DNA from: Dorea formicigenerans
GTDB lineage: Bacteria > Bacillota > Clostridia > Lachnospirales > Lachnospiraceae
DNA: 64,000 nucleotides
Assembly (NCBI RefSeq): GCF_025150245.1
Contig: NZ_CP102279.1
Span: 777,423 to 841,422 of the forward strand
Direction of reading: 5' to 3'
The translations under genes and the position numbers were made by a program. Positions 45,597 to 54,419 of this stretch are shown here, piece by piece. Within the stretch, counting starts at the first letter, position 1; every line of letters starts with the position of its first letter. The notes below the pieces were generated by a model that saw only the letters and a program-made list of their open reading frames with translations, was not told where the DNA came from and made no database searches.

Positions 45597-45971
45597 ATGG
45601 AGAATGCAACATTACAAGTTTTATCGAAATGCAATATTACGCCAAAATATAAAGGGTATACATATTTACCAGTGGCGGTCAGACTGGCGGATCAGTACAT
45701 GAGAGAGCCGCTGTGCATTATGGCTGATATTTATCCTGTTATTGGACAAATCTATGACGAATCGCCAAGAAAAGTAGAGCGGGCAATCCGGAAGGTTGTA
45801 GAAGTGGGGTGGCAGAACAACCGGGAATATATGGTGGAGATTATGGGATTTGGTGCGAAGAAATGTCCTGGAAGCGCGCAGTTTATTGATGCACTTGTGT
45901 ATTATATCAACTGGAAGATGACTCACACCTCGCAGCAAGAATGCCGAGGCATTCTTGAAACTCAACAGTAA
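45597..45971 (+). CDS. Stand-alone Spo0A C-terminal-domain-like DNA-binding protein
   Basis: A 124-residue protein resembling the DNA-binding effector domain of Spo0A. ITPKYKGYTYLPVAVRLADQ aligns with the start of that domain, and SPRKVERAIRKVVEVGW is the recognition-helix signature. There is no receiver domain, so it would act without phosphorylation. GGGGGGACG is the ribosome site. A short palindrome (45937-45958) overlaps its end. It might modulate Spo0A-box promoters; this is inference. Confidence 0.8.
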   Translation: MENATLQVLSKCNITPKYKGYTYLPVAVRLADQYMREPLCIMADIYPVIGQIYDESPRKVERAIRKVVEVGWQNNREYMVEIMGFGAKKCPGSAQFIDALVYYINWKMTHTSQQECRGILETQQ

Positions 45972-46062
45972 TCCACAGCCAGCTTTGAGAGGAATTGTCT
46001 AAGAGAAGATTGAAAGAAAGGAAAAGAACAAAAAAAGAACATAAAAAAGTTGAAAAAATGTC

Positions 46063-46091
46063 TTGCAAAGAAAAAAAACATGTGCTAACAT
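46063..46091 (+). promoter_or_regulatory. Promoter of the asparagine T-box operon
   Basis: TTGCAA (46063-46068), a 17-bp spacer, TAACAT (46086-46091). Confidence 0.5.
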
Positions 46092-46097
46092 AAGAGC

Positions 46098-46395
46098 ATC
46101 TTTTTAGAGACAGTATAAAAAATGCAAAGAAAGAGACTCTGTTCGTGATAACTTGACAGGAATATGACGCCACCGACTGAGAGCGTCATTTGAGGGAAAG
46201 GAACAATAGGGAACACTCTGGAGCAGACTGAGCGAAAGCAATTCAGGTTTAAATTTACAGCAATTGCAGGTAGAGCAGTACGCTGGCACGCGTTATGTGC
46301 GAGAGATGAATTCAAAGACGAGTTCAAAAGCGGGTGGTACCGCGGATATTAAGATAATCCGTCCCGGAATACGATTATGTATTCCGGGACTTTTT
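46098..46395 (+). ncRNA. T-box leader, specifier AAC (asparagine)
   Basis: The T-box sequence AGCGGGTGGTACCGCGG (46329-46345) is followed by a terminator, 46361-46372 with 46379-46390, then TTTTT. In stem I the specifier context GGGAACACTCTGG gives AAC (46212-46214) followed by an A and CTCTG, the same register as in the upstream T-box. Asparagine fits the downstream AspRS-GatCAB route. Shifted by one base the loop also reads GAA (glutamate). Confidence 0.9.
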
Positions 46396-46476
46396 GCATT
46401 AAGAAAGATACTTTCTGAAAGAAAAATATTAAAAGAGTAATAAAATGGAACAAAATTTAACAGGAGGGAAACAGTC

Positions 46477-47808
46477 ATGGAATACCAGACAGGCGTAAAG
46501 AAGAAAGATACATTGGAGATTACAGAACTTTTAAATGCAAAGACCAGCGAGGCAGTAAAAGTCAATGGTGCAGTGCATACAATCCGTGATATGGGGACAG
46601 TTGCATTTGTAATCTTAAGAAAAAGAGAAGGCCTGCTCCAGTGTGTATACGAAGAAGGCAGTGCCACATTTGATCTGAAAGAAATCAAAGAAGCATCAAC
46701 GCTTGAAGTCGAAGGGGTGCTTGAGCAGAATGAAAAAGCGCCGAATGGCATTGAAATCCGCATGAAAAAAGTTAAAATCTTAAGTCAGCCGGAAGATGAG
46801 ATGATGCCGCTTGCAATTTCCAAGTGGAAATTAAACACTTCTCTGGAGGCAAAGTTAAATTATCGTTCCATTTCTCTTAGAAATATCAGGGAGCGTGCAA
46901 AATTCCGGATTCAGGAAGGACTGACAAGAGCATTTCGTGATTTTCTATATAGTCAGGAATTTACTGAAATTCATACACCGAAGATTGGAGCCAAAAGTGC
47001 AGAAGGTGGTGCAAACTTATTTAAGCTGGAATATTTCCACCGCCCGGCAGTGCTCCAGCAAAGTCCTCAGTTCTACAAACAGATGATGGTCGGTGTGTTT
47101 GACCGGGTATTTGAAACGGCGCCGGTGTTCCGTGCTGAGAAGCATAATACGAAGAGACATTTGAACGAATATACGAGTCTGGACTTCGAGATTGGCTATA
47201 TTGATGGATTTGAGGATATTATGGGAATGGAGACAGGATTTCTCCAGTATGCCATGGAACTTTTAAAAAAAGATTATGCCAGAGAACTGAAGATTCTGAA
47301 TGTGGAACTTCCGAAAGTAGATCAGATTCCGGCAGTAAAATTCAGTGAGATCAAAGAGCTGGTAGCTGAGAAATATAATCACAAGATGCGTAACCCATTT
47401 GATCTGGAGCCGGAAGAAGAAGTACTGATCGGAAAATATGCAAAAGAAGAGTGGGGCAGCGATTTTGTATTTGTTACGCACTATCCGTCCAAGAAGCGTC
47501 CATTTTACGCGATGGACGATCCGGAGGATCCGAAATATACACTGAGCTTTGATCTTCTCTTCCGTGGTCTTGAGATTACGACCGGAGGTCAGAGAATCCA
47601 CGATTATCAGACACTTCTAAAGAAGATTGAAGTAAGAGGCATGACGACAGAAGGTATGGATCAGTATCTAGCTACATTTAAACATGGCATGCCGCCACAC
47701 GGAGGACTGGGAATTGGACTGGAACGCTTGACGATGCAGCTGCTTGGGGAGGATAATGTAAGAGAAACAACATTATTCCCAAGAGACTTAAGCAGACTGG
47801 AGCCATAG
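46477..47808 (+). CDS. aspS: Archaeal-type (non-discriminating) aspartyl-tRNA synthetase
   Basis: A 443-residue class IIb synthetase. The N-terminal OB-fold anticodon domain (about 20-110) precedes the catalytic core, with motif 1 around EFTEIHTPKIGAKSAEGGAN, motif 2 FRAEKHNTKRHLNEYTSLD and motif 3 GLGIGLERLTMQLLGEDNVRE. The length (no GAD insertion) and motifs are of the archaeal/eukaryal AspRS, not bacterial AspRS or AsnRS. Under an Asn T-box and with gatCAB downstream, it most likely charges tRNA-Asn with aspartate for amidation. AACAGGAGGG precedes the ATG. Confidence 0.9.
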   Translation: MEYQTGVKKKDTLEITELLNAKTSEAVKVNGAVHTIRDMGTVAFVILRKREGLLQCVYEEGSATFDLKEIKEASTLEVEGVLEQNEKAPNGIEIRMKKVKILSQPEDEMMPLAISKWKLNTSLEAKLNYRSISLRNIRERAKFRIQEGLTRAFRDFLYSQEFTEIHTPKIGAKSAEGGANLFKLEYFHRPAVLQQSPQFYKQMMVGVFDRVFETAPVFRAEKHNTKRHLNEYTSLDFEIGYIDGFEDIMGMETGFLQYAMELLKKDYARELKILNVELPKVDQIPAVKFSEIKELVAEKYNHKMRNPFDLEPEEEVLIGKYAKEEWGSDFVFVTHYPSKKRPFYAMDDPEDPKYTLSFDLLFRGLEITTGGQRIHDYQTLLKKIEVRGMTTEGMDQYLATFKHGMPPHGGLGIGLERLTMQLLGEDNVRETTLFPRDLSRLEP

Positions 47809-47911
47809 AGAATTCCCAGACAGTTCTTCTCATCTATGCTCCCCCATAAAAGTGGAAATGTACCTGCTTAACCACCCGGGAGCGAAATGAGCAGAGAGGA
47901 TGGAAGAAGCT

Positions 47912-49009
47912 ATGTTTGGAAAGAGATGTTCTTTATGTGGAGGAAAACTGAATAGTAATGGAATCTGTACGGAGTGTGGATTAGACAATAACAAATCCGA
48001 TAAAAATTATCGAATAAACCAAAGTGAATGTGATCATGAACCATTGACTCATGTGCATTATGGCAAGAATGAGAAGCCGGAGAAACAGCCGAAGCCAAAT
48101 ACATCGAGACAGTCCTGGCAGGGGAGTCAAAAAGATAACAACAGGCAGCAGGATCAGTCCTGGCAGGGGAGTACAACTACTTACTCTGGAAATACAGGAA
48201 GTACAGGGCGTAAGAAAGTCGGTAAGAAGAAAAAGCCGGGAAGGATTATCAGTAAGATTATAGCAGTCATTGTCATCTTCAATGTATTTTTTGGTATTTT
48301 CCAACCGATGGTCAGTGATATTTTAGATGATGTAATCAGCGGATACCAGGAGAATACACAAGACTATACAAGAAGTGACCCGTATGAAAATGTGACAAAA
48401 GAACTTCCGGCAGATGGTGAGAGTGTAAGTTTTGAGCTGACCAGTGGTGACTATGTGGTCGGTGTGCACATTCCGGAAGGAAATTATCAGGCGGATGTAT
48501 CTTATGATTACGATACGGTCCAGGTTGATGACTGGGACAGCGGATTTTACCTTTATGAATATGCAGGGCGGACAGACGGTGATTATCTGGATGACTTAAG
48601 ATTATACAATGGAGCGATTGTTCACATTTCTTCACAGACAACGATTACACTTTATTCAGATAATGCGCAGACAGAAAACATTCTTTATGAAAATAATCCA
48701 CTGGCAGGACAAGAGCCTTTGGTAGTAAAAAAAGACCTGACCGTAGGTCCTGACCTTCCGGCAGGGGTGTATGATCTCATACTGGTCAGTGGAGAAGGCA
48801 GTGTGGACGTTGATATTTATACAGAATATGGTGAATCTATGGAGACAAAAAATCTGTATCTGGGCGAGAATTGCACAGACGGAAAGGAATATAAGAATCT
48901 TGTTCTTCCGAAAAATGCGCAGATTACATTAGATGACAATATGGAACTCCGACTGACTCCAAGCGAGCATATATCAACGACGGATTATTATGAATATTAC
49001 AATTATTAG
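47912..49009 (+). CDS. Zinc-ribbon membrane protein of unknown function
   Basis: A protein of about 365 residues. An N-terminal zinc ribbon (CSLCGG and CTECGL) is followed by a low-complexity Gln/Ser/Lys linker with two copies of QSWQGS. A very basic stretch (GRKKVGKKKKPGR) leads to one transmembrane segment (about 113-135), then an extracytoplasmic part with two similar beta modules (each with a VGVHIPEGNYQADV- or VGPDLPAGVYDLIL-like core). It sits between aspS and gatC with no sign of its own promoter. The start at 47912 is chosen over 47900 by ribosome-site spacing. Membrane sensor is only a guess. Confidence 0.7.
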   Translation: MFGKRCSLCGGKLNSNGICTECGLDNNKSDKNYRINQSECDHEPLTHVHYGKNEKPEKQPKPNTSRQSWQGSQKDNNRQQDQSWQGSTTTYSGNTGSTGRKKVGKKKKPGRIISKIIAVIVIFNVFFGIFQPMVSDILDDVISGYQENTQDYTRSDPYENVTKELPADGESVSFELTSGDYVVGVHIPEGNYQADVSYDYDTVQVDDWDSGFYLYEYAGRTDGDYLDDLRLYNGAIVHISSQTTITLYSDNAQTENILYENNPLAGQEPLVVKKDLTVGPDLPAGVYDLILVSGEGSVDVDIYTEYGESMETKNLYLGENCTDGKEYKNLVLPKNAQITLDDNMELRLTPSEHISTTDYYEYYNY

Positions 49010-49058
49010 AGATAAGAATTAAGATGTAAGATAACTGGCAGACAGGAGGGTGCTTAAA

Positions 49059-49352
49059 ATGGCAAACAAAATCTCAGACGAGACCATTGAGTATGTGGGT
49101 ATTCTGGCGAAGCTGGAACTTTCAGAGAAAGAGAAAGAAGAAGCCAAGGCAGATATGGAAAAAATGTTGGACTACATTGATGTATTAAATGAACTCGACA
49201 CGGATGGAATTGAACCGATGTCTCATGTATTTCCGGTGAATAATGTATTTCGCGAAGACGTTGTGACAAATGGTGATGGCAGCAGTGATACATTGGCGAA
49301 TGCACCACTTATGAAGGATCAGAGCTTCAAGGTGCCGAAGACAATCGGATAG
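49059..49352 (+). CDS. gatC: Asp-tRNA(Asn)/Glu-tRNA(Gln) amidotransferase subunit GatC
   Basis: A 97-residue GatC, with IEYVGILAKLELSEKEKEEA at the N-terminus and LDTDGIEPMSHVFPVNNVFR in the middle. It wraps the GatA-GatB interface and stabilises the heterotrimer. The ATG at 49059 is nine bases after GGAGG. gatA follows after 13 bases. Confidence 0.95.
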   Translation: MANKISDETIEYVGILAKLELSEKEKEEAKADMEKMLDYIDVLNELDTDGIEPMSHVFPVNNVFREDVVTNGDGSSDTLANAPLMKDQSFKVPKTIG

Positions 49353-49365
49353 GAGGAGACGAGTT

Positions 49366-50832
49366 ATGGATATTATGAGTCTGACAGCAGTGGAACTCGG
49401 AAAGAAAATAAAAGCAAAAGAAATTTCAGTTACGGAAGCCACGCAGGCATATCTAGATCAGATTGAAAAGGTAGAGAATGATGTGCACAGCTATGTGACC
49501 ATTGATAAAGAGGGTGCATTAAAGCGTGCCGAAGAAGTTCAGAAGATGATCGATGACGGAACACTTCTGAGTCCTCTTGCAGGTGTTCCGGTGGCAATCA
49601 AGGATAATATGTGCACGAAAGGGACGAGAACAACTTGCAGTTCCAAAATTCTGGAAAATTTTGTTCCAACCTTTACTTCAGAGGCAGTTTTGAACTTGGA
49701 AAAAGCCGGTGCAGTCATAATCGGAAAGACTAATATGGATGAATTCGCCATGGGAAGTACAACCGAGACTTCTTATTATGGAGTGACAAGAAATCCATGG
49801 AATCTGGGACATGTGCCAGGCGGTTCTTCAGGTGGCTCCTGCGCAGCAGTGGCAGCAGGTGAGTGCGCTTATGCACTTGGTTCTGATACAGGTGGATCTA
49901 TCCGTCAGCCGAGTTCATTTTGTGGTGTAACGGGGATTAAACCGACTTATGGAACGGTATCCAGGTACGGACTGATTGCTTACGGTTCTTCGCTGGATCA
50001 GATCGGACCAATTGCGAAAGATGTGACAGATTGTGCGACTATCCTTGAGACAATCGCTTCTCATGATGTAAAAGACAGTACTTCCGTGGAGCGGGAATAT
50101 GACTTTACTTCGGCATTGACAGACGACGTGAAAGGTATGAAGATTGGTATTCCGAGAGATTACTTTGGGGATGGATTAAGCGCAGACGTAAAAGAGCAGA
50201 TTTTAAATGCAGTGAAGATTCTGGAAGAAAAAGGCGCAGTTGTAGAAGAATTTGACTTAAGTCTTGTGAAATATGCGATTCCGGCATACTACATTATTGC
50301 AGATGCTGAGGCAAGTTCCAACCTGGCACGTTTTGATGGCGTAAAATATGGTTACCGCACAGAAGAATACGAAGGACTTCACAACATGTACAAAAAGACA
50401 CGTTCCGAAGGATTCGGAGCAGAAGTAAAGCGCAGGATCATGCTTGGATCTTTTGTATTAAGCTCTGGATATTATGATGCTTACTATCTGAAAGCACTTC
50501 GTACAAAGGCACTGATTAAACAGGCATTTGACAAAGCATTTGCAAAATATGATATGATCGTGGCTCCGGCGGCTCCGACAACGGCACCAGAGCTTGGAAA
50601 GAGCTTAAGTGATCCGATGAAAATGTATTTGAGTGACATTTACACAATCTCCGTGAACCTGGCAGGACTTCCTGGAATCAGTATTCCGGTAGGAAAAGAT
50701 TCCAAAGGTCTTCCGGTCGGCATGCAGCTTATCGGAGACTGCTTCCAGGAGAAAAAAATTATCCAGGCAGCCTACACATTTGAACAGACAAGAACTTATG
50801 AAGCACCACAGTTTGTGAAGGAGGGAAGATAG
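49366..50832 (+). CDS. gatA: Asp-tRNA(Asn)/Glu-tRNA(Gln) amidotransferase subunit GatA
   Basis: A 488-residue amidase-signature protein that releases ammonia from glutamine or asparagine. The Ser-cisSer-Lys triad sits in VAIKDNMCTKG (lysine, near residue 79), and in GGSSGGSCAAVAAGE and GSDTGGSIRQPSSFCG (serines, near 154 and 178). It works with GatB and GatC to amidate mischarged tRNA. The stop is three bases before the gatB ATG. Confidence 0.97.
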   Translation: MDIMSLTAVELGKKIKAKEISVTEATQAYLDQIEKVENDVHSYVTIDKEGALKRAEEVQKMIDDGTLLSPLAGVPVAIKDNMCTKGTRTTCSSKILENFVPTFTSEAVLNLEKAGAVIIGKTNMDEFAMGSTTETSYYGVTRNPWNLGHVPGGSSGGSCAAVAAGECAYALGSDTGGSIRQPSSFCGVTGIKPTYGTVSRYGLIAYGSSLDQIGPIAKDVTDCATILETIASHDVKDSTSVEREYDFTSALTDDVKGMKIGIPRDYFGDGLSADVKEQILNAVKILEEKGAVVEEFDLSLVKYAIPAYYIIADAEASSNLARFDGVKYGYRTEEYEGLHNMYKKTRSEGFGAEVKRRIMLGSFVLSSGYYDAYYLKALRTKALIKQAFDKAFAKYDMIVAPAAPTTAPELGKSLSDPMKMYLSDIYTISVNLAGLPGISIPVGKDSKGLPVGMQLIGDCFQEKKIIQAAYTFEQTRTYEAPQFVKEGR

Positions 50833-50834
50833 TT

Positions 50835-52268
50835 ATGGCAAAGCAGTATGAGACAGTCATTGGACTTGAGGTTCACGTAGAACTTGCGACAAAGACAAAG
50901 ATTTTCTGTGGTTGCAGCACTCAGTTCGGAGGTGCGCCAAATACCCACACATGTCCGGTATGTACTGGTATGCCAGGTTCCCTTCCGGTACTGAACAGAC
51001 AGGTAGTAGAGTATGCAATGGGAATCGGACTTGCGACACATTGTGATATTACAAGAGTATGCAAATTCGACCGTAAGAATTACTTCTATCCGGATAACCC
51101 ACAGAACTATCAGATTTCCCAGTTATATTTACCAATCGCAAGAAATGGTTATGTAGAGATCGAAGTTGGCGATACGAAGAAAAAAATACGGATCCATGAA
51201 ATGCATATGGAGGAAGATGCCGGTAAGCTGATCCATGACGAGTGGGACGATACATCACTGGTAGATTACAACCGAAGCGGTGTACCGCTTGTGGAGATTG
51301 TATCGGAGCCGGATATGCGCTCTTCTGAGGAAGTTATTGCATATCTGGAAAAACTTCGTACAACTATTCAATATCTTGGTGCTTCTGACTGCAAATTGCA
51401 GGAGGGCTCTATGAGAGCGGACGTGAACCTGTCCGTTCGTGAAATGGGAACCAGTGAATTCGGAACAAGAACGGAGATGAAGAACCTGAACTCCTTTAAG
51501 GCAATTGCAAGAGCCATCGAAGGAGAACGGGAGCGTCAGATTGAGCTTCTGGAAGCCGGAAAGAAAGTTGTTCAGGAGACGAGACGCTGGGATGACAACA
51601 AAGAATCATCACATGCAATGCGTTCCAAAGAAGATGCACAGGATTACCGTTACTTCCCGGAACCGGATCTTGTCCCGATTGTTATCAGCCAGGAATGGAT
51701 TGACCGGGTTAAGAAACGACAGCCGGAATTCCGTGAGGAAAAATTAAAGCGTTACAAGAAAGAGTTCGATATTCCACAATATGATGCAGAAATCCTCACA
51801 GAATCTAAACATATGGCGGATATCTTTGAAGAAACAACTGCTTTATGTGGAAAACCTAAGAAAGTTTCCAACTGGCTCATGGTGGAGACGATGCGGCTCT
51901 TAAAAGAACATAACATGGAATCAGAAGATATTACATTTACACCGGAGAACCTTGCGAAACTAATCGAGCTTGCAGATGCAGGAACAATCAACAGCTCGGT
52001 GGCGAAAGAAGTTTTTGATCATGTGTTCGAGGAAAATGTAGATCCAGAAAAGTATGTTGAAGAACACGGGCTTAAAACGGTCAATGACGAAGGAGCACTT
52101 ATAGAAGTTCTCGAAAAAGTTATTGCAGATAATCCACAGGCTGTAGTAGACTATAAGGGTGGAAAAGAGAAGGCACTTGGAGCACTGGTAGGTCAGACGA
52201 TGAAAGCAATGAAGGGGAAAGCAAATCCCGGACTGGTCAACCAGAAGCTTCGTGAGATGTTAAAGTAA
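50835..52268 (+). CDS. gatB: Asp-tRNA(Asn)/Glu-tRNA(Gln) amidotransferase subunit GatB
   Basis: A 477-residue GatB. The kinase/amidotransferase cradle has IGLEVHVELATKTKIFCGCS at the N-terminus, CPVCTGMPGSLPVLN, and a zinc-like Cys set (CGCS, CPVC). The C-terminal helical YqeY domain (about 330-477) binds the tRNA. It phosphorylates the tRNA-bound aspartate or glutamate and transfers ammonia. A terminator (52273-52303) ends the operon. Confidence 0.97.
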   Translation: MAKQYETVIGLEVHVELATKTKIFCGCSTQFGGAPNTHTCPVCTGMPGSLPVLNRQVVEYAMGIGLATHCDITRVCKFDRKNYFYPDNPQNYQISQLYLPIARNGYVEIEVGDTKKKIRIHEMHMEEDAGKLIHDEWDDTSLVDYNRSGVPLVEIVSEPDMRSSEEVIAYLEKLRTTIQYLGASDCKLQEGSMRADVNLSVREMGTSEFGTRTEMKNLNSFKAIARAIEGERERQIELLEAGKKVVQETRRWDDNKESSHAMRSKEDAQDYRYFPEPDLVPIVISQEWIDRVKKRQPEFREEKLKRYKKEFDIPQYDAEILTESKHMADIFEETTALCGKPKKVSNWLMVETMRLLKEHNMESEDITFTPENLAKLIELADAGTINSSVAKEVFDHVFEENVDPEKYVEEHGLKTVNDEGALIEVLEKVIADNPQAVVDYKGGKEKALGALVGQTMKAMKGKANPGLVNQKLREMLK

Positions 52269-52272
52269 AAAG

Positions 52273-52303
52273 AGTGGCCTGGCTTTTGCCGGGTTACTTT
52301 TTT
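52273..52303 (+). terminator. Terminator after gatB
   Basis: AGTGGCCTGGC pairs with GCCGGGTTACT (three G-U pairs) across TTTT, followed by a T-run. Confidence 0.8.
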
Positions 52304-52352
52304 GCATGGAATAAATAGTTATAAAAACAAAAGAGTATATAAGGAGGTCGCC

Positions 52353-53768
52353 ATGGGAGGATTTTTTGGTGTAGCATCAAAGCAGGACTGTGTCCTGGAA
52401 TTATTTTACGGAGTAGACTATCACTCACATCTTGGCACAAGACGAGGAGGAATGGCAGTTTATGGAGAGGATGGATTTTACCGTGCCATTCATAATATAG
52501 AGAATTCTCCATTCCGTACAAAGTTTGATCATGATGTGTCAGAAATGAAAGGATATCTTGGAATTGGCTGTATTTCCGATTATGATCCGCAGCCACTTTT
52601 GATTCAGTCACACCTTGGAAGCTTTGCAATCACAACAGTCGGAAAAGTTAATAACTATGAGGAACTGTTAAAAGGTCTGTTTGAGAAGGATCATTCACAT
52701 TTTCAGGAAATGACTAACGGGCAGATCAATGTGACAGAGCTTGTGGCGGCGCTAATCTGTGAGAAAGAATCCATAGTAGAAGGAATCAAATATGTACAGG
52801 ACGTTGTAGATGGTTCTATGACGATGCTTGTCATGACAAAAGAAGGAATCTATGGTGCAAGGGACAGGTATGGGCGAACACCTCTTGTGATAGGTAAGAA
52901 GGATGATTCTTACTGTCTATCATTTGAAAGTCATGCTTATATTAACTTGGGCTATACCGATTATAAGGAACTGGGACCTTGCGAGGTCGTCTATGTGACA
53001 TCGGAGGGAGTAGAAGAAATACGCCCGGCAAGAACTGGCAAGATGAAGATCTGTTCTTTCCTGTGGGTATACTATGGATATCCGACTTCTGCGTATGAAG
53101 GGGTAAATGTTGAGGAAATGCGTTACCGTTGCGGAAGTATGCTGGCAAAGCGTGATGGAGATAGTGTGCATCCGGATATTGTAGCAGGTGTGCCGGATTC
53201 AGGTATTGCTCATGCAATCGGATATGCAAACGAATCAGGAATTCCGTATGCAAGACCATTTATCAAATACACACCGACATGGCCGAGATCATTTATGCCG
53301 ACCAACCAAAGTCAGCGTGACCTGATCGCGAGAATGAAGCTGATCCCTGTACAGGCTCTGATTGAAGACAAGAAATTACTCTTGATCGATGACTCGATCG
53401 TCCGTGGAACACAGCTTCGTGAGACAACAGAGTTTTTATATAGAAGCGGAGCGAAGGAAGTGCATATCCGCCCGGCATGTCCACCGCTTCTTTATGGATG
53501 TAAATACCTGAACTTCTCAAGATCGAAATCCGAGATGGATCTGATCACGAGAAGAGTCATTCAGGAGCAGGAAGGCGGAGAAGTATCTGCAGAGGTATTA
53601 AAAGAGTATTCAGATCCATGCTCCGACCGCTATGCAAATATGATCGAAGAAATTCGAAGAATCCAGAACTTTACGTCACTAAGATACCATAGACTGGACG
53701 ATCTTTTAGAGTCTATTGGAATTGATCCAAGTCAGGTATGTACGTATTGCTTCGATGGGCGGGAGTAA
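52353..53768 (+). CDS. Amidophosphoribosyltransferase (PurF) paralogue lacking glutaminase residues
   Basis: A 471-residue PurF-like protein. The C-terminal PRTase domain is intact, with the PRPP loop LLLIDDSIVRGTQL near residue 350 and the CTYCFDG end. The N-terminal Ntn-hydrolase domain opens MGGFFGVASKQ where PurF has the nucleophile cysteine (CGVFG). HNGN is replaced by TVGKVNN, and the RYAT segment by SDYDPQ. Glutaminase activity is therefore unlikely. It might use free ammonia, another nucleophile, or act as a regulator. The start at 52353 follows AGGAGG. No other purine gene is adjacent. Confidence 0.88.
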   Translation: MGGFFGVASKQDCVLELFYGVDYHSHLGTRRGGMAVYGEDGFYRAIHNIENSPFRTKFDHDVSEMKGYLGIGCISDYDPQPLLIQSHLGSFAITTVGKVNNYEELLKGLFEKDHSHFQEMTNGQINVTELVAALICEKESIVEGIKYVQDVVDGSMTMLVMTKEGIYGARDRYGRTPLVIGKKDDSYCLSFESHAYINLGYTDYKELGPCEVVYVTSEGVEEIRPARTGKMKICSFLWVYYGYPTSAYEGVNVEEMRYRCGSMLAKRDGDSVHPDIVAGVPDSGIAHAIGYANESGIPYARPFIKYTPTWPRSFMPTNQSQRDLIARMKLIPVQALIEDKKLLLIDDSIVRGTQLRETTEFLYRSGAKEVHIRPACPPLLYGCKYLNFSRSKSEMDLITRRVIQEQEGGEVSAEVLKEYSDPCSDRYANMIEEIRRIQNFTSLRYHRLDDLLESIGIDPSQVCTYCFDGRE

Positions 53769-53804
53769 TTTTTGAAAAGTTCAGTTGAAATTATATAACA
53801 TAAT

Positions 53805-53950
53805 AAAAATCCAGACTATTTTATCCTCCGCAGAGCGGGGCATTCCAATGAGCCTGATAAAGCAGGAAAAGTGCAAGTAAAGACTTTCACTTTTCCTACA
53901 GTCTCATTTACATCGCTCTGAAGTCGAAAAAATAGTCTGGATTTTTTATA
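53805..53950. repeat. Nested palindrome within terminator-like arms
   Basis: The outer 18-bp arms (53805-53822 and 53929-53946) are A/T-rich at the ends and could terminate in both directions. Inside are three further nested stems: CAGAGCG/CGCTCTG, ATGAG/CTCAT and AGGAAAAGTG/CACTTTTCCT. The whole forms one long rod about 142 nt in length. The remaining intergenic sequence to 54101 shows nothing else. Confidence 0.75.
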
Positions 53951-54101
53951 GTTATTGGCGAACTGGAACTTTTCACAAGTTATGCGCCGAAAGAAGTGGA
54001 AAAATAATGCATTCAGTCAGAAAAATCAGGTGGATTTTCTGTTCTGCAGTTTCCGGTAGTATATAATCAATAAAACTTACATGCTGACACGAAGCTGCTT
54101 A

Positions 54102-54419
54102 TTAAGGTTGCAACGCTTTCAATACACTACTTTCGGCTTCTATCTGGCTTTTGAGTTCGAGGATAAGTGTGCATTGCTGACGGATGTCTGCGGAGCGAAT
54201 CTCGCATTGTTCTTTGATTCTGTGCAGGCGTTCTGCATAGAACTGGACACTGTGATTATCAAGAGGCTTGTCTTTCAGCATGGCTTCTTCTAACACAGCT
54301 TTCTGATACATTTTCTCAACAGTTTCTAATTGTTTCAGCAGTTCTGGTATTTTCTTCAAATATTCCCCGTATACTTCCAGTTGCTGACATTCTTTCTGAG
54401 TGTTCATAAGTAATTCCAT
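54102..54419 (-). CDS. Hypothetical coiled-coil protein
   Basis: A 105-residue, almost wholly helical protein with heptad-like leucine and glutamine patterns (LEVYGEYLKKIPELLKQLET; then LHRIKEQCEIRSADIRQQC). The start at 54419 is six bases after GGAG. It is short and soluble, somewhat like export chaperones of the FlgN kind, but no flagellar genes are near and I do not assign a role. Confidence 0.6.
   Translation of the reverse strand: MELLMNTQKECQQLEVYGEYLKKIPELLKQLETVEKMYQKAVLEEAMLKDKPLDNHSVQFYAERLHRIKEQCEIRSADIRQQCTLILELKSQIEAESSVLKALQP

Noticed and set aside
45937-45958. Palindrome CAAGAATGCC/GGCATTCTTG as a terminator
   Set aside because: It lies inside the coding end of the Spo0A-C-like gene and has no T-run.
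46477-47808. Call as asparaginyl-tRNA synthetase because of the Asn T-box
   Set aside because: Motif pattern and neighbouring gatCAB fit archaeal-type AspRS; the Asn signal is explained by transamidation.
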